Assembly (NCBI RefSeq): GCF_000337795.1
Contig: NZ_AOLP01000004.1
Span: 186,001-250,000, forward strand
Length of the DNA: 64,000 nucleotides
Origin: Haloferax denitrificans ATCC 35960
GTDB lineage: Archaea; Halobacteriota; Halobacteria; Halobacteriales; Haloferacaceae
Direction of reading: 5' to 3'
Shown here: positions 7,025 through 15,956 of the stretch, one piece after another
Layout: the number at the start of each line of letters is the position of its first letter
Position numbering within the stretch: the first letter of the stretch is position 1
Position numbers and translations under genes: made by a program
Notes under the pieces: model-generated
Databases searched by the model: none
The model's input: only the letters and a program-made list of their open reading frames with translations
What the model was told of the DNA's origin: nothing

Positions 7025-7903
7025 ATGAAGTTCGTTCGATTCAACCAGAGCCAACTCGGTCTGTTGACCGACGACGGCGAGGGTATCGTCGATTTGACCG
7101 ACCGCCTCGGGCTCACGAGCGACGAGCCGCTCGTCGAGTACATGGAAGGGGACTACGACGCGAGCGAGTACGTCGACGCCGACGCCGATGTCGACGTGTC
7201 GGACGTCACGCTCGAAGCGCCGGTCGAACGCCCCGGGAAGGTCATCGCCGCGCCGCTCAACTACGAGAACCACATCGCGGAGGCCATCGCGGACAAGGAC
7301 ATCACGACCGACGAGTGGTTCTCCATCAAGGACAAGGGCTACTTCCTGAAGGCCCCGTCGAGTGTCATCGGCCCCTCGGAGAACATCGTCATCCCGTTTT
7401 CCGACCGCCGAATCGACCACGAAATCGAACTCGCGTTCGTCATGGGCGAGGAGTCGAAAGACGTCTCCAACGACGAGGCGTGGGAGAACATCTTCGGCTA
7501 CACGATTCTCCTCGACATCTCCGTCCGCGGCGACCAGGACCGCTCGAACCGGAAATCCTACGACACCTTCACCGTCGTCGGCCCCTGCGTCGTCACGCCC
7601 GACGAGGTCGGCGACCCCCAGTCTCTCGACCTCGAACTCGCCGTGAACGGCGAGGTCCGTCAGTCCGAAAACACCAGTGAGATGGTGTACACGTGCGCGG
7701 ACGTCGTCCAGTACGCCTCCATCGGCGCGACGATAGAGGTCGGCGACGTCATCACGACCGGGACGCCGGAAGGCGTCGGCCCCCTCGCGGACGGCGACAC
7801 CGTCGACGCGACAATCGAGAACATCGGTTCGATGACCGTCGGCGTCGAAGAACGCGACGTGTCGTTCGCCGACGTGGACGTCCAGAAGCACGGCCAGAAC
7901 TGA
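7025..7903 (+). CDS. Fumarylacetoacetate hydrolase family protein (candidate fumarylpyruvate hydrolase)
   Basis: This 292-residue enzyme belongs to the FAH family, which cleaves C-C bonds in 2,4-diketo acids using Mg2+ or Mn2+. Metal ligands are visible as Glu133 and Glu135 in DHEIELAFVMG and Asp164 in LLDISVRGDQ. The C-terminal block ITTGTPEGVGPLADGDTVD is the family signature. The N-terminal 70 residues are the usual small beta domain. In the gentisate pathway an FAH enzyme converts fumarylpyruvate to fumarate and pyruvate. A gentisate dioxygenase-like gene lies 7 kb downstream, so that role is the best inference. Other diketo-acid substrates remain possible. The ATG at 7025 sits about 30 bp from the TATA element. 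Confidence 0.88.
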   Translation: MKFVRFNQSQLGLLTDDGEGIVDLTDRLGLTSDEPLVEYMEGDYDASEYVDADADVDVSDVTLEAPVERPGKVIAAPLNYENHIAEAIADKDITTDEWFSIKDKGYFLKAPSSVIGPSENIVIPFSDRRIDHEIELAFVMGEESKDVSNDEAWENIFGYTILLDISVRGDQDRSNRKSYDTFTVVGPCVVTPDEVGDPQSLDLELAVNGEVRQSENTSEMVYTCADVVQYASIGATIEVGDVITTGTPEGVGPLADGDTVDATIENIGSMTVGVEERDVSFADVDVQKHGQN

Positions 7904-8253
7904 CCCGCTCCGCGGTTTTTCTGCGGGCCGACTGACCGCCCACGCGTCAGTCGCTCCGGTCGTCGGCAGTCCTGTCGTTTCGGTCGCCCGGCGGTCCTGT
8001 GGCGTTCCGGTCGCCCGGTGGCTCAGCCAGCCACCGGTGCGACGAGCGACCGGATGACGTGTGGTAGCGTAAGCCACTAATACGATGCCTTCGTCCGTTC
8101 GCGTGTACGAGAGTCAACGGCGACCGCCGCCGGTGTCGGTTCGGGGCTCTCCGAGACGACAGCCTCATCGCGGACGAGCGGAACCGACCCGGCACCGAGT
8201 TCGCCGACGCGACCACCGACCAAGACGTTGCGATTACTATCCGAGACCACCGC
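7904..8253. other. Intergenic region, probable T-tract terminator and downstream promoter
   Basis: No gene is seen. A GTTTTTC run at 7914-7920 flanked by GC-rich sequence just after the FAH stop is a likely archaeal terminator. A TATA-like GATTACTATCC at about 8231-8241 probably drives the next gene. An open frame on the plus strand here is arginine-rich and reads as non-coding. Confidence 0.4.
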
Positions 8254-11200
8254 ATGACGACGCGACAGACAGCCGCCACCGACCCGGCAGACGCATCGGA
8301 CACGAACTACGACTACGTGAGCGACGACGTCGAACGGCCGGACCTCGTCGCCGCGCTCGAACGGCGCGTCAGCGGCGACGTCCGCTTCGACTCCTACTCC
8401 CGCCAGCTGTACGCGACCGACGCCAGCGCCTACGAGGTGACGCCCATCGGGGTCGTCTTCCCGGCGGACACCGAAGACGTCGCGGCGGTCGTCGAATACT
8501 GCGCACGGGAGGACGTCCCCGTGCTCCCGCGCGGCGGCGGGACGAGCCTCGCCGGACAGACGGTGAACGAGGCGGTCGTCCTCGACTTCACGAGATACAT
8601 GGACGCGCCGCTGTCGGTCGACCCCGAGGCGCGGACGGCGCGCGTCCAGCCGGGCGTCACGCTCGCAAAGCTGAACGAGACGCTCGCGCCGCACGACCTG
8701 AAGTTCGCGCCCGACCCCGCCGCCGGGAACCGGAGCGTCATCGGCGGCGCAATCGGGAACAACTCGACGGGGTCGCACTCGCTGAAGTACGGCAAGACCG
8801 ACGCCTACGTCGAGGAAGTCGAGGCCGTCCTCGCCGACGGGACGGTGACGACGTTCGGCGAGGTCACGCTGGACGCGCTCCGCGAGGGGGCCGACCCCGA
8901 CGGGAGCATCCGAGAGCGCGTCTACGCCGAAGTCCACCGCATCCTCGAATCCGAGTCGGACCTCGTCCGCGAGCGCTACCCCGACCTGAAGCGCAACGTC
9001 TCGGGCTACAACCTCGATTGGCTCGTCGACGAGGCCGAGTCGGGGTCGGTGAACCTCGCTCGACTGCTCGCCGGCTCCGAGGGGACGCTCGCGCTCATCA
9101 CCGAGGTCACCGTCTCGCTCGAACCCGTCCCGGAGACCAAAGCGGTCGCGCTTCTCACCTACGACGAGCTGATGACGGCGGTGAGAGACGTCGTGGCGGT
9201 CCTCGAACACGACCCGGCGGCCGTCGAGTTCATCGACGACACGCTCATCGACCTCGCCGGCGACACCTCGGAGTTCGAAGACGTCGTGGGGATGCTCCCC
9301 GACGGCACGCGGGCGGCGCTCCTCGTCGAGTTCTACGCCGAAGACGACGAGACCGGCCGCGAGAAGGTCGACGCGCTCGTCGCGGACCGCGTCGGCGAGA
9401 GCGCCGTCGACGCCATCGAGGCCCACGACGAGGCGGCGCGCGGCCGCGTCTGGAAGCTCCGGAAGGCCGGCAATCCGATTCTGCTCTCGCGGACGACCGA
9501 CGAGAAACACCTCTCGTTCATCGAGGACTGCGCCGTTCCGGCCGAGCACCTCCCCGAGTTCGTCGGCGGATTCCGCGACGTGCTCGACGACCTCGGGACG
9601 TTCGCGGCGTTCTACGGCCACGCCGGGCCGGGCGTCCTGCACGTCCGCCCGCTCGTCACAACGAAGACCGCCGAGGGCCTCGCGACGTACGAGGAGATTT
9701 CCGACCGAGTGACCGAGCTCGTCGTCGACCTCGGCGGGAGCGTCTCGGGCGAACACGGCGACGGTCGGGCGCGCACCCAGTGGAACCGCAGGCTCTACGG
9801 CGACTCGCTGTGGGAGACGTTCCGAGAGCTGAAGACGGCGTACGACCCCGACTGGCTCCTCAACCCCGGACAGGTCTGCGGCTACGAACCGGACGAGTCG
9901 CTCCCGGACGACACGCCCGAGCGCGCCCGGCGCGTCTCGATGACCGACGACCTGCGATACGACCCCGACTACGAGTTCGACGCCGGCTTCGACCCCGCGC
10001 TCGAATGGGCGAACGACAACGGGTTCGAGGGGATGGCCGAACTCTGTCACGGCTGTGCCGGCTGTCGCGGCGACCAAGACACGACCGGCGGCGTGATGTG
10101 TCCGACCTACCGGGCCAGCGGCGAGGAGATACAGTCGACGCGCGGCCGCGCGAACCTCCTCCGGCAGGCGATGAGCGGCGACCTCTCGGCGGACGAGCAG
10201 TTCGACGTCGAGTTCATGCACGAGGTGCTCGACCTCTGTATCGGCTGTAAGGGCTGTTCGAACGACTGTCCGAGCGAGGTCGACATGGCGAAGCTGAAAG
10301 CCGAGATGACCCACGAGTACCACCGCCGCGAGGGGGCGAGCCTCCGCGATAAGCTGTTCGCCAACGTCGACACGCTCTCGAAGGTGGGGAGCGCGTTCGC
10401 GCCCGTCTCGAACTGGGCGACGAAACTCCCGGGCGCGCGGTCCCTGTTGGAGTCCGCGGTCGGCATCACGTCCGAGGCGACGCTCCCGTCGTTCGAGCGC
10501 GAGACGCTCCACGACTGGTTCGAGGCCCGCGGCGGGTCGCAGGTCGCCCCGGCGGACGCCGAGCGGACGGCCGTCTTCTTCGTCGACACGTACACGAACT
10601 ACAGTCACCCGGAACCCGGAAAAGCGGCCGTGCGCGTGCTGGAGGCGGCGGGCGTTCGCGTCGAACTCGCGGACCACACCGACAGCGGCCGGCCCGCGCA
10701 TTCGAAAGGCTTTCTCGATATCTCGCGGGACACGGCGCGCGAGAACGTCGCAGAACTCGCCCCGAAGGTCGAATCGGGACGCGACGTGGTGTTGGTCGAG
10801 CCCTCGGACGCGGTGATGCTCCAGTCGGACTACCTCGACCTGCTCTCGGGGCCCGCCGTCGAGCGGGTCGCTCGCAACACCTACGGCGTGATGGAGTACC
10901 TCGATTCGTTCCGACTCGACGAGCGACTGGCGTTCGACGCGCCGAGCGAGTCGCTCGCCTACCACGGCCACTGTCACCAGAAGTCCGTGAAGAAAGACCA
11001 CCACGCGGTCGGGGTGCTCAGGCGCGCCGGCTACGCGGTCGACCCGCTCGATTCGGGCTGTTGCGGGATGGCCGGAAGCTTCGGCTACGAGGCCGAACAC
11101 CGGTCGATGAGCGACGCTATCGGGGACATCCTCTTCGAGCAGGTGGCGGCGAGCGACGGACAGCGGGTCGTCGCGCCGGGCGCGTCGTGTCGGACCCAAC

Positions 11201-11280
11201 TCGGCGACCGCGACGACGACGCGGAACGCCCCCCGACACCAATCGAACAGGTCGAGCGGGCCGTCCGAACCGCACGGTAG
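8254..11280 (+). CDS. Two-domain FAD-binding and Fe-S oxidoreductase (GlcD/D-lactate dehydrogenase type)
   Basis: This 1008-residue fusion oxidises a 2-hydroxy acid at the membrane face. The N-terminal half has a PCMH-type FAD domain (PVLPRGGGTSLAGQTV at about 90-105, then AAGNRSVIGGAIGNN) and a FAD-oxidase C-terminal domain ending in GEHGDGRARTQWNRRL. The C-terminal half has Fe-S ligation segments LCHGCAGCRG...MCPTYR and CIGCKGCSNDCPSEVD, then a CCG domain with HGHCHQKS and SGCCGMAGSFGYE. This architecture is that of D-lactate or D-2-hydroxyglutarate dehydrogenases. The likely start, ATG 8254, lies about 15-25 bp after the TATA-like element. Its relation to the aromatic genes may be oxidation of a hydroxy acid product; this is inference. 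Confidence 0.88.
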   Translation: MTTRQTAATDPADASDTNYDYVSDDVERPDLVAALERRVSGDVRFDSYSRQLYATDASAYEVTPIGVVFPADTEDVAAVVEYCAREDVPVLPRGGGTSLAGQTVNEAVVLDFTRYMDAPLSVDPEARTARVQPGVTLAKLNETLAPHDLKFAPDPAAGNRSVIGGAIGNNSTGSHSLKYGKTDAYVEEVEAVLADGTVTTFGEVTLDALREGADPDGSIRERVYAEVHRILESESDLVRERYPDLKRNVSGYNLDWLVDEAESGSVNLARLLAGSEGTLALITEVTVSLEPVPETKAVALLTYDELMTAVRDVVAVLEHDPAAVEFIDDTLIDLAGDTSEFEDVVGMLPDGTRAALLVEFYAEDDETGREKVDALVADRVGESAVDAIEAHDEAARGRVWKLRKAGNPILLSRTTDEKHLSFIEDCAVPAEHLPEFVGGFRDVLDDLGTFAAFYGHAGPGVLHVRPLVTTKTAEGLATYEEISDRVTELVVDLGGSVSGEHGDGRARTQWNRRLYGDSLWETFRELKTAYDPDWLLNPGQVCGYEPDESLPDDTPERARRVSMTDDLRYDPDYEFDAGFDPALEWANDNGFEGMAELCHGCAGCRGDQDTTGGVMCPTYRASGEEIQSTRGRANLLRQAMSGDLSADEQFDVEFMHEVLDLCIGCKGCSNDCPSEVDMAKLKAEMTHEYHRREGASLRDKLFANVDTLSKVGSAFAPVSNWATKLPGARSLLESAVGITSEATLPSFERETLHDWFEARGGSQVAPADAERTAVFFVDTYTNYSHPEPGKAAVRVLEAAGVRVELADHTDSGRPAHSKGFLDISRDTARENVAELAPKVESGRDVVLVEPSDAVMLQSDYLDLLSGPAVERVARNTYGVMEYLDSFRLDERLAFDAPSESLAYHGHCHQKSVKKDHHAVGVLRRAGYAVDPLDSGCCGMAGSFGYEAEHRSMSDAIGDILFEQVAASDGQRVVAPGASCRTQLGDRDDDAERPPTPIEQVERAVRTAR

Positions 11281-11418
11281 AACGGGGGGCTCCGAACAAG
11301 GTAGAACGGCCCGTCCCGAACCGCATCGGAGTCGGCCTGAGCGCCGACCCGCGGACGCCCGCGACGGCGGGTCCGCGGGGTCGAAAGCACTATGCTCCTG
11401 TTCCGAATACGTGCTGAC

Positions 11419-12807
11419 GTGACTCACCAATTCGAACTCGACAGACTGTTCGACCCGTCTTCTATCGCGGTCGTCGGGGCGTCGACGAAGGAGGGAAAAA
11501 TCGGCTACGAGGCGATGGAGAACGTCCACGACTTCGGCGGGCGGGTCTACCCCGTCAACCCGTCCGCCGAGGGCACCGCGTTCGGCGAACCGTTCGTCGC
11601 GTCGGTGACCGACATCGACGACGACGTCGACCTCGCGTTGCTCTGTGTTCCCGCGCCGGTCGTGCCGGAGGTCATCGAAGAGTGCGGCGCGGCGGGCGTG
11701 GGTGCCGCCGTCATCTACTCCGGCGGCTTCGCCGAGGCCGGCGACGACGGCGCGGAGATACAGCGCCGACTCACCGAGACTGCCAACGAACACGGCATCG
11801 CCCTGCTCGGCCCGAACACGAGCGGCTTCGTCATCCCCCGGACGGGGCTGTACGGCTCGTTCGCCACCGGCGTCGAGAGCTTCCCGGCGGGCGACCTCGC
11901 AATCGTCGCCCAGAGCGGCGGCGTCGCCCACTCCATCGCGTTTCAGGCGACCCGCGAGCGACGCGGGCTCTCCGCGATGGTCGGGCTGGGCAACCGCGCG
12001 AACGTCGGCTTCGAAGAGGTCATCGAATACCTCGACGGCGACCCCGACACCGGCGCAATCGTACTCCACGTCGAGGGGACCGACGACGCGCGCTCGCTCC
12101 TCGAAACCTGCTACGACGCGGAGACGCCCATCTTCGCCTACAAGGTCGGTGAAGCGGACGTCGGCGACTTCGCCGAGTCGCACACCGGCGCGCTCACCGG
12201 CGACCACGCGCTCTATCAGGCCGGGTTCGCGCAGTACGGGGTGCCGACGGTCGACTCGACGAGCCAACTCCTCGACGCCGGCCACGTCGCGGCGACCGCG
12301 CCGCTCCCGGACGGGACGAACGTCGGCGTCGTGACGGCGCAGGCCGGCCCCGGTATCATCATCGCGGACCGCCTGAAACAGGCGGGCGTCTCGCTCCCGC
12401 CGCTCGAAGACGAGACGAGGGCGACGGTGAACGAGATTCTCCCCGGCATCACGTACTCGGCGAACCCTGTCGACACGGGGCGGCCGATGCCGGAGTTCGG
12501 CGAGGTTGTCCGCGCGGTCGCGGCCGACGAGAACGTCGACGCCGTCCTCGTGTACGAGCTTCACGAGGCCGCGCTCGGGTTCCCCACCGAGGACCTCGAC
12601 GGGCTCGCGGAGTCCGTCGGAAAGCCGGTCGTGTTCGCGACGGCCGGCCCCGAATCGCTCCTCGAACCGGACCGCGAGGAACTCGAATCCGTCGGCGTCC
12701 CCGTGTTCGAGTCGCCCGAGCGGGCCGCCGATACTATCGCCGCGCTCGCCGAGTATGCGCGCGTCACTGCGGACGCCGCGCCCGCGGAGGTGGTCGACAA
12801 TGCGTGA
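11419..12807 (+). CDS. ADP-forming acyl-CoA synthetase, alpha subunit
   Basis: This 462-residue protein (from GTG 11419) is the alpha subunit of an ADP-forming acyl-CoA synthetase, which interconverts acyl-CoA + ADP + Pi and acid + CoA + ATP. It has a CoA-binding Rossmann start (SIAVVGASTKEGKIGYEAM), ligase-CoA segments LLGPNTSGF and AQSGGVAHS, and the phosphohistidine loop ESHTGALTGDH with His255, close to the catalytic His of Pyrococcus enzymes. An in-frame ATG at 11392 would add nine residues. The TATA-like ACTATGCTCC at about 11389-11398 makes GTG 11419 the better leaderless start. The beta subunit gene overlaps by 8 bp. Substrate is unknown; an aromatic or branched acid is plausible here. 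Confidence 0.88.
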   Translation: MTHQFELDRLFDPSSIAVVGASTKEGKIGYEAMENVHDFGGRVYPVNPSAEGTAFGEPFVASVTDIDDDVDLALLCVPAPVVPEVIEECGAAGVGAAVIYSGGFAEAGDDGAEIQRRLTETANEHGIALLGPNTSGFVIPRTGLYGSFATGVESFPAGDLAIVAQSGGVAHSIAFQATRERRGLSAMVGLGNRANVGFEEVIEYLDGDPDTGAIVLHVEGTDDARSLLETCYDAETPIFAYKVGEADVGDFAESHTGALTGDHALYQAGFAQYGVPTVDSTSQLLDAGHVAATAPLPDGTNVGVVTAQAGPGIIIADRLKQAGVSLPPLEDETRATVNEILPGITYSANPVDTGRPMPEFGEVVRAVAADENVDAVLVYELHEAALGFPTEDLDGLAESVGKPVVFATAGPESLLEPDREELESVGVPVFESPERAADTIAALAEYARVTADAAPAEVVDNA

Positions 12808-13501
12808 GTCGGACCCCATCGAACGGGCTCGCGCCGACGGCCGGACGACGCTCACCGAGGCCGAGGCGAAGGGGCTTCTCGCCGACGCGGGCATCGAGAC
12901 CCCGGCGTTCGAAGTCGCCTCGACGCCCGAGGACGCCGCCGCGGCGGCCGAGCGAATCGGGTTCCCTGTCGTGCTCAAAGTCTCCTCGCCGGCGGTGACC
13001 CACAAAAGCGAGTGGATGGGCGGACTGGGCGTGACTGTCGGCGTCGCGGACGCCGACGAGGCCGCGGCCGTCGCGGCGGACGTCTTCGACGCCGCCGCCG
13101 ACAGCGGTATCGACGCCGACGTGCTGGTCGAAGCCGCCGCCGACGTCGACGCCGGCACTGAGGTCATCGTCGGCGGGCTTCGGGACCCCTCGTTCGGTCC
13201 CGTCGTGCTCACCGGACTCGGCGGCGTCTTCACCGAGATATTCGAAGACACCGCCCATCGATTGGCCCCGGTCACGCAGGCGACGGCGCGGGCGGCGGTA
13301 CAGGAGTTGCGGTCAGCGCCGCTTCTCGAAGGCTATCGCGGGAGCGACCGGGCGGACATCGACGCGCTCGCGGGCGTCGTCAAGCGCGTCGGCGACCTGC
13401 TCGTCGAGCGGGAGGACATCGCCGAAATCGACGTGAACCCGGTGTTGGTGACGCCGAGCGGTGCGACCGCACTCGACGCGCTCGTGGTGCTCGAAGAATG
13501 A
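12800..13501 (+). CDS. ADP-forming acyl-CoA synthetase, beta subunit (ATP-grasp)
   Basis: This 233-residue ATP-grasp subunit starts at ATG 12800 inside the end of the alpha gene (8-bp overlap). Visible features are FPVVLKVSSPAVTHKSEWMGG (Lys60, His68, Lys69; the HKS segment corresponds to the second histidine loop of the beta subunit), LTGLGGVFTEIFED and the C-terminal IDVNPVLV nucleotide-binding motif. Most haloarchaeal acetate-forming synthetases described are single fused alpha-beta chains, so the split arrangement here resembles Pyrococcus enzymes and suggests a distinct substrate class. The stop overlaps the thioesterase start by 4 bp (ATGA). Any longer frame upstream is a shadow of the alpha gene. 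Confidence 0.88.
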   Translation: MRESDPIERARADGRTTLTEAEAKGLLADAGIETPAFEVASTPEDAAAAAERIGFPVVLKVSSPAVTHKSEWMGGLGVTVGVADADEAAAVAADVFDAAADSGIDADVLVEAAADVDAGTEVIVGGLRDPSFGPVVLTGLGGVFTEIFEDTAHRLAPVTQATARAAVQELRSAPLLEGYRGSDRADIDALAGVVKRVGDLLVEREDIAEIDVNPVLVTPSGATALDALVVLEE

Positions 13502-13908
13502 CCGGCTTCACGCGCACGTGGACGGTCCGGTTCTCCGACACGGACCCCTTCGGCATCGCGCACTACCCCCGCATCGTCGACACGCTCCACGAGAGTTCGG
13601 ACATGTTCATGGAGGAGGTCGGCTTCCCGCTCTGGGAAATCTCTCTGGAATACGACTTCGGGCTCCCGCTCGTCGAAATCGACTTCGAGTTCGAGCGCCC
13701 GATGGAAGCCGGCGACAAAATCGAGATAACCATCACGCCGACGCTCGGCACCCGGAGCCTCCGCTTCGACTACGTCGCGCGCAACCAAGACGGCGAGGTG
13801 ACGTTCACCGGCCACGAGACCCGCGTCTGTGCGAGCACGGACGACGTCAGTTCGCGCGACCTCCCGGTCGAACTCCGAGAGGCCATCGAACCGTACACCG
13901 AGGGGTGA
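13498..13908 (+). CDS. Hotdog-fold acyl-CoA thioesterase (4HBT family)
   Basis: This 136-residue hotdog protein has the 4-hydroxybenzoyl-CoA thioesterase signature RFSDTDPFGIAHYPR near residues 11-25, including the Asp that acts in catalysis in the Pseudomonas-type family. Later strands carry VEIDFEFERPMEAGDKIEI. It hydrolyses an acyl- or aroyl-CoA to the free acid. It overlaps the synthetase beta gene by 4 bp, so the operon pairs CoA ligation with CoA release. Releasing a hydroxybenzoate for ring cleavage would fit the nearby gentisate dioxygenase; this is inference. Confidence 0.88.
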   Translation: MTGFTRTWTVRFSDTDPFGIAHYPRIVDTLHESSDMFMEEVGFPLWEISLEYDFGLPLVEIDFEFERPMEAGDKIEITITPTLGTRSLRFDYVARNQDGEVTFTGHETRVCASTDDVSSRDLPVELREAIEPYTEG

Positions 13909-13978
13909 CTCACGCCGGCGTCGCCGCGGTCGAGGCGACCGACGACATGTTTTTGTGACGTCCGAACCGTGTGGCCGT

Positions 13979-14155
13979 ATGGCCGAGTTCGAAAACATCT
14001 ACGCCAAATCGAACCCGTTCGTTCGGGCCCATTTCGACTGCCCGACCTGCGGCGGAAAGCTCTGGGAGTACGCCATTCAGGGGCAGATGGTCTGCGAGGA
14101 CTGCCGCGAGCTGTACCCCTCGAAGGAGATATTCGACGCGCAAGTGAGCCAGTAG
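13979..14155 (+). CDS. Small zinc-ribbon protein
   Basis: This 58-residue protein starts MAEFENIYAKSNPFVRAHFD and has two paired cysteines, CPTC at about 21-24 and CEDC at about 39-42, spaced for a treble-clef or zinc-ribbon site. It ends with LYPSKEIFDAQ. It sits between the thioesterase and the gentisate dioxygenase on the same strand, 70 bp after the former. Its function is unknown. Rubredoxin-like electron transfer or a subunit role in a CoA-ester oxygenase are possible. A Trm112-like zinc ribbon is the closest general resemblance. Confidence 0.75.
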   Translation: MAEFENIYAKSNPFVRAHFDCPTCGGKLWEYAIQGQMVCEDCRELYPSKEIFDAQVSQ

Positions 14156-14228
14156 CGACCCGGGTGGCGGGTGACGGGTGACGGCGTCCGCCCGTAGCGA
14201 CGCCACGCGACGAGAATGGACCCATACA

Positions 14229-14233
14229 TTTAT
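14229..14233 (+). promoter_or_regulatory. TATA element of the gentisate dioxygenase gene
   Basis: CATTTATGAAG at about 14228-14237 lies 26-30 bp before the ATG at 14259. This spacing points to a leaderless transcript and decides for the 14259 start over the ATG at 14232. Confidence 0.5.
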
Positions 14234-14258
14234 GAAGAATCCTCGGGAACTTTACACC

Positions 14259-15335
14259 ATGGCTGAACAAGAGCCGAAGGAACTCCTAGAGATGAGTACC
14301 GACACGGAGCGTCTCCTCGAGGAGAACGACCTGCGACCCCTCTGGGAAGTCGAAAAGGACTTCGGAAACCAATTCGGCGGGTTCGAGGCGGACATCTGGA
14401 AGTGGGAGGATATCCAGGCATCCATCGACGCCATCGAACAGGACGTCCCCATCGCGGACCTCCCGCCGGGGTTCCAGCGACGCGTCGCCGTGCCCGTCAA
14501 CACGGGATACCGAAACGCCATCTCGAACACGATTTACGTCGGCGTCCAGACGGTCTCGCCCGGCGAGACCGCGCCGGCACACCGACACGGGGCGAACGCG
14601 CTTCGGTTCACTATCGACGGGAGCGAGGACATGAAGACCGTCGTCGCGGGCGAGGAGTTCCCCATGCGGGACAACGACCTCATCACGACGCCGCAGTGGG
14701 AGTGGCACGACCACGTCAACGACGGCGATGAGACGGCCGCGTGGCTCGACGTGCTCGACCTCCCGCTCGTCCTCGACTCGCTCAACGCGCGCAACACCTT
14801 CGAGAACCACGAACTCGACCGCCAGCCCGTGACGAAGTCGCAGGGGTACTGGGAGTCGCAGTACGGACGCGCCCGCCCGTTCGAGGACACGAAAGAAGAC
14901 GGGATTCCCGGCCCCTTCGAGGGGAACTGCGCCGCGACGCCGCCGTACCGATTCAGCTGGAAAGACACCCTCCAGACTCTCCGACAGCGAGCGGACAACG
15001 ACGACCCGGACCCGCACGACGGCTACAGCCTCTCGTACGTCAACCCCGCGACCGGACAGCCGCCGCTGTTCCCGACGATGTCGTTCCGCGCGCAGTTGCT
15101 CCAAGAGGAGACCGACCCGCACTTCCACAACGCCGTCGACGCGTACTTCGTCATCGAGGGCGAGGGCGCGACGCACGTCGGCGACGACGTGCTCGAATGG
15201 AGCGAACGCGACATCTTCGTGATTCCGCCGGACGAGATTCACCACCACGACCCCGACGGCGAAGCGATTCTCCTCGGGATGACCGACCGCCCGGTGTTCG
15301 AGGCGTTCAACTTCTACGCCGAGGCCGAACCGTAG
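14259..15335 (+). CDS. Gentisate 1,2-dioxygenase-like bicupin
   Basis: This 358-residue two-cupin protein has the usual length of gentisate 1,2-dioxygenases, which open the ring of gentisate to maleylpyruvate using Fe(II) and O2. The N-terminal cupin has PAHRHGANALRFTIDG (His pair) and the partner WEWHDHVNDG. The C-terminal cupin has DPHFHNAVDAYFVIEGEG and EIHHHDPDGEA. Two starts upstream are possible, but the TATA element favours MAEQEPKELLEM. A gentisate dioxygenase of this type is known from Haloferax sp. D1227. The winged-helix gene that follows on the opposite strand is a candidate regulator. A salicylate or 1-hydroxy-2-naphthoate dioxygenase of the same family is the alternative. Confidence 0.9.
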   Translation: MAEQEPKELLEMSTDTERLLEENDLRPLWEVEKDFGNQFGGFEADIWKWEDIQASIDAIEQDVPIADLPPGFQRRVAVPVNTGYRNAISNTIYVGVQTVSPGETAPAHRHGANALRFTIDGSEDMKTVVAGEEFPMRDNDLITTPQWEWHDHVNDGDETAAWLDVLDLPLVLDSLNARNTFENHELDRQPVTKSQGYWESQYGRARPFEDTKEDGIPGPFEGNCAATPPYRFSWKDTLQTLRQRADNDDPDPHDGYSLSYVNPATGQPPLFPTMSFRAQLLQEETDPHFHNAVDAYFVIEGEGATHVGDDVLEWSERDIFVIPPDEIHHHDPDGEAILLGMTDRPVFEAFNFYAEAEP

Positions 15336-15434
15336 CCTCGCGGGGTCCAGTTCCGGGCCATTCTGTTCGCGCCTCGGCGGATACCGCCGGGGCGAGTGGG
15401 TACCGCCGGGCAGGAGCGCGACTCCGGCCGTCGG

Positions 15435-15956
15435 TCAGTCGTCGGCGTCCTCTTTGAGGTGGTCGAACAGTTGCGGTTCGGTCCCGAACTTCAGCACGTT
15501 GGTCATCACCGAACTGCGGACGTTGTGGACCATCTTCCCGTGGTCCTTGTAGAAGTCGTGGAGCCACCGGGACTGCACCTCTCGGCTCGGGAACATCATG
15601 ACCGCCTTCCACTGATACTCGCCGTCGGAGAGGAAATAAAAGAGCGTGTACTGGCTATCGCGGAGGAACTCCATCGTCTCCCGCCAGTGGTCCGCGAAGT
15701 TCTCCGGGTTGAACTTGAACTCCATCAGCGAGAACGTGAAGTAGTCTTCGTTCGGGATGATGGCCTCCCGAAACACGCCCGCGCTCCGCATGTCGCGAAT
15801 CGATTTGCTGACCGTCACGTGCGAGACATCGATGTCGTACTCCTCTTTGAGCACGGTCGTCAGCTCCCGAGCGGAGAGCTGTGGGTCGCGGCCGAGTTCG
15901 CGGAGAATGATGATATCGCGGTCTTTGAATTCCCAGTCGGGTCGTTTGTTGGTCAT
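15435..15956 (-). CDS. Winged-helix transcriptional regulator
   Basis: This 173-residue protein has an N-terminal winged helix (RDIIILRELGRDPQLSARELT, then VSHVTVSKSIRDMRSAGVF at about 45-63) and a C-terminal domain without a recognised ligand motif (LFYFLSDGEYQWKAVMMFPS). The general layout is Lrp/AsnC-like, but the C-terminus does not match a RAM domain clearly. It is convergent with the gentisate dioxygenase gene (100 bp between stops) and is a candidate regulator of the aromatic genes. The ATG at 15956 follows a TATA-like CCTATCATACC at about 15979-15989 (minus strand), giving a leaderless transcript. Confidence 0.8.
   Translation of the reverse strand: MTNKRPDWEFKDRDIIILRELGRDPQLSARELTTVLKEEYDIDVSHVTVSKSIRDMRSAGVFREAIIPNEDYFTFSLMEFKFNPENFADHWRETMEFLRDSQYTLFYFLSDGEYQWKAVMMFPSREVQSRWLHDFYKDHGKMVHNVRSSVMTNVLKFGTEPQLFDHLKEDADD

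Noticed and set aside
8077-13275. Very long minus-strand open frame (1732 residues) opposite the FAD/Fe-S and synthetase genes
   Set aside because: The plus strand here carries three clear protein families with catalytic motifs. The long antisense frame is a common artefact of GC-rich haloarchaeal coding sequence.
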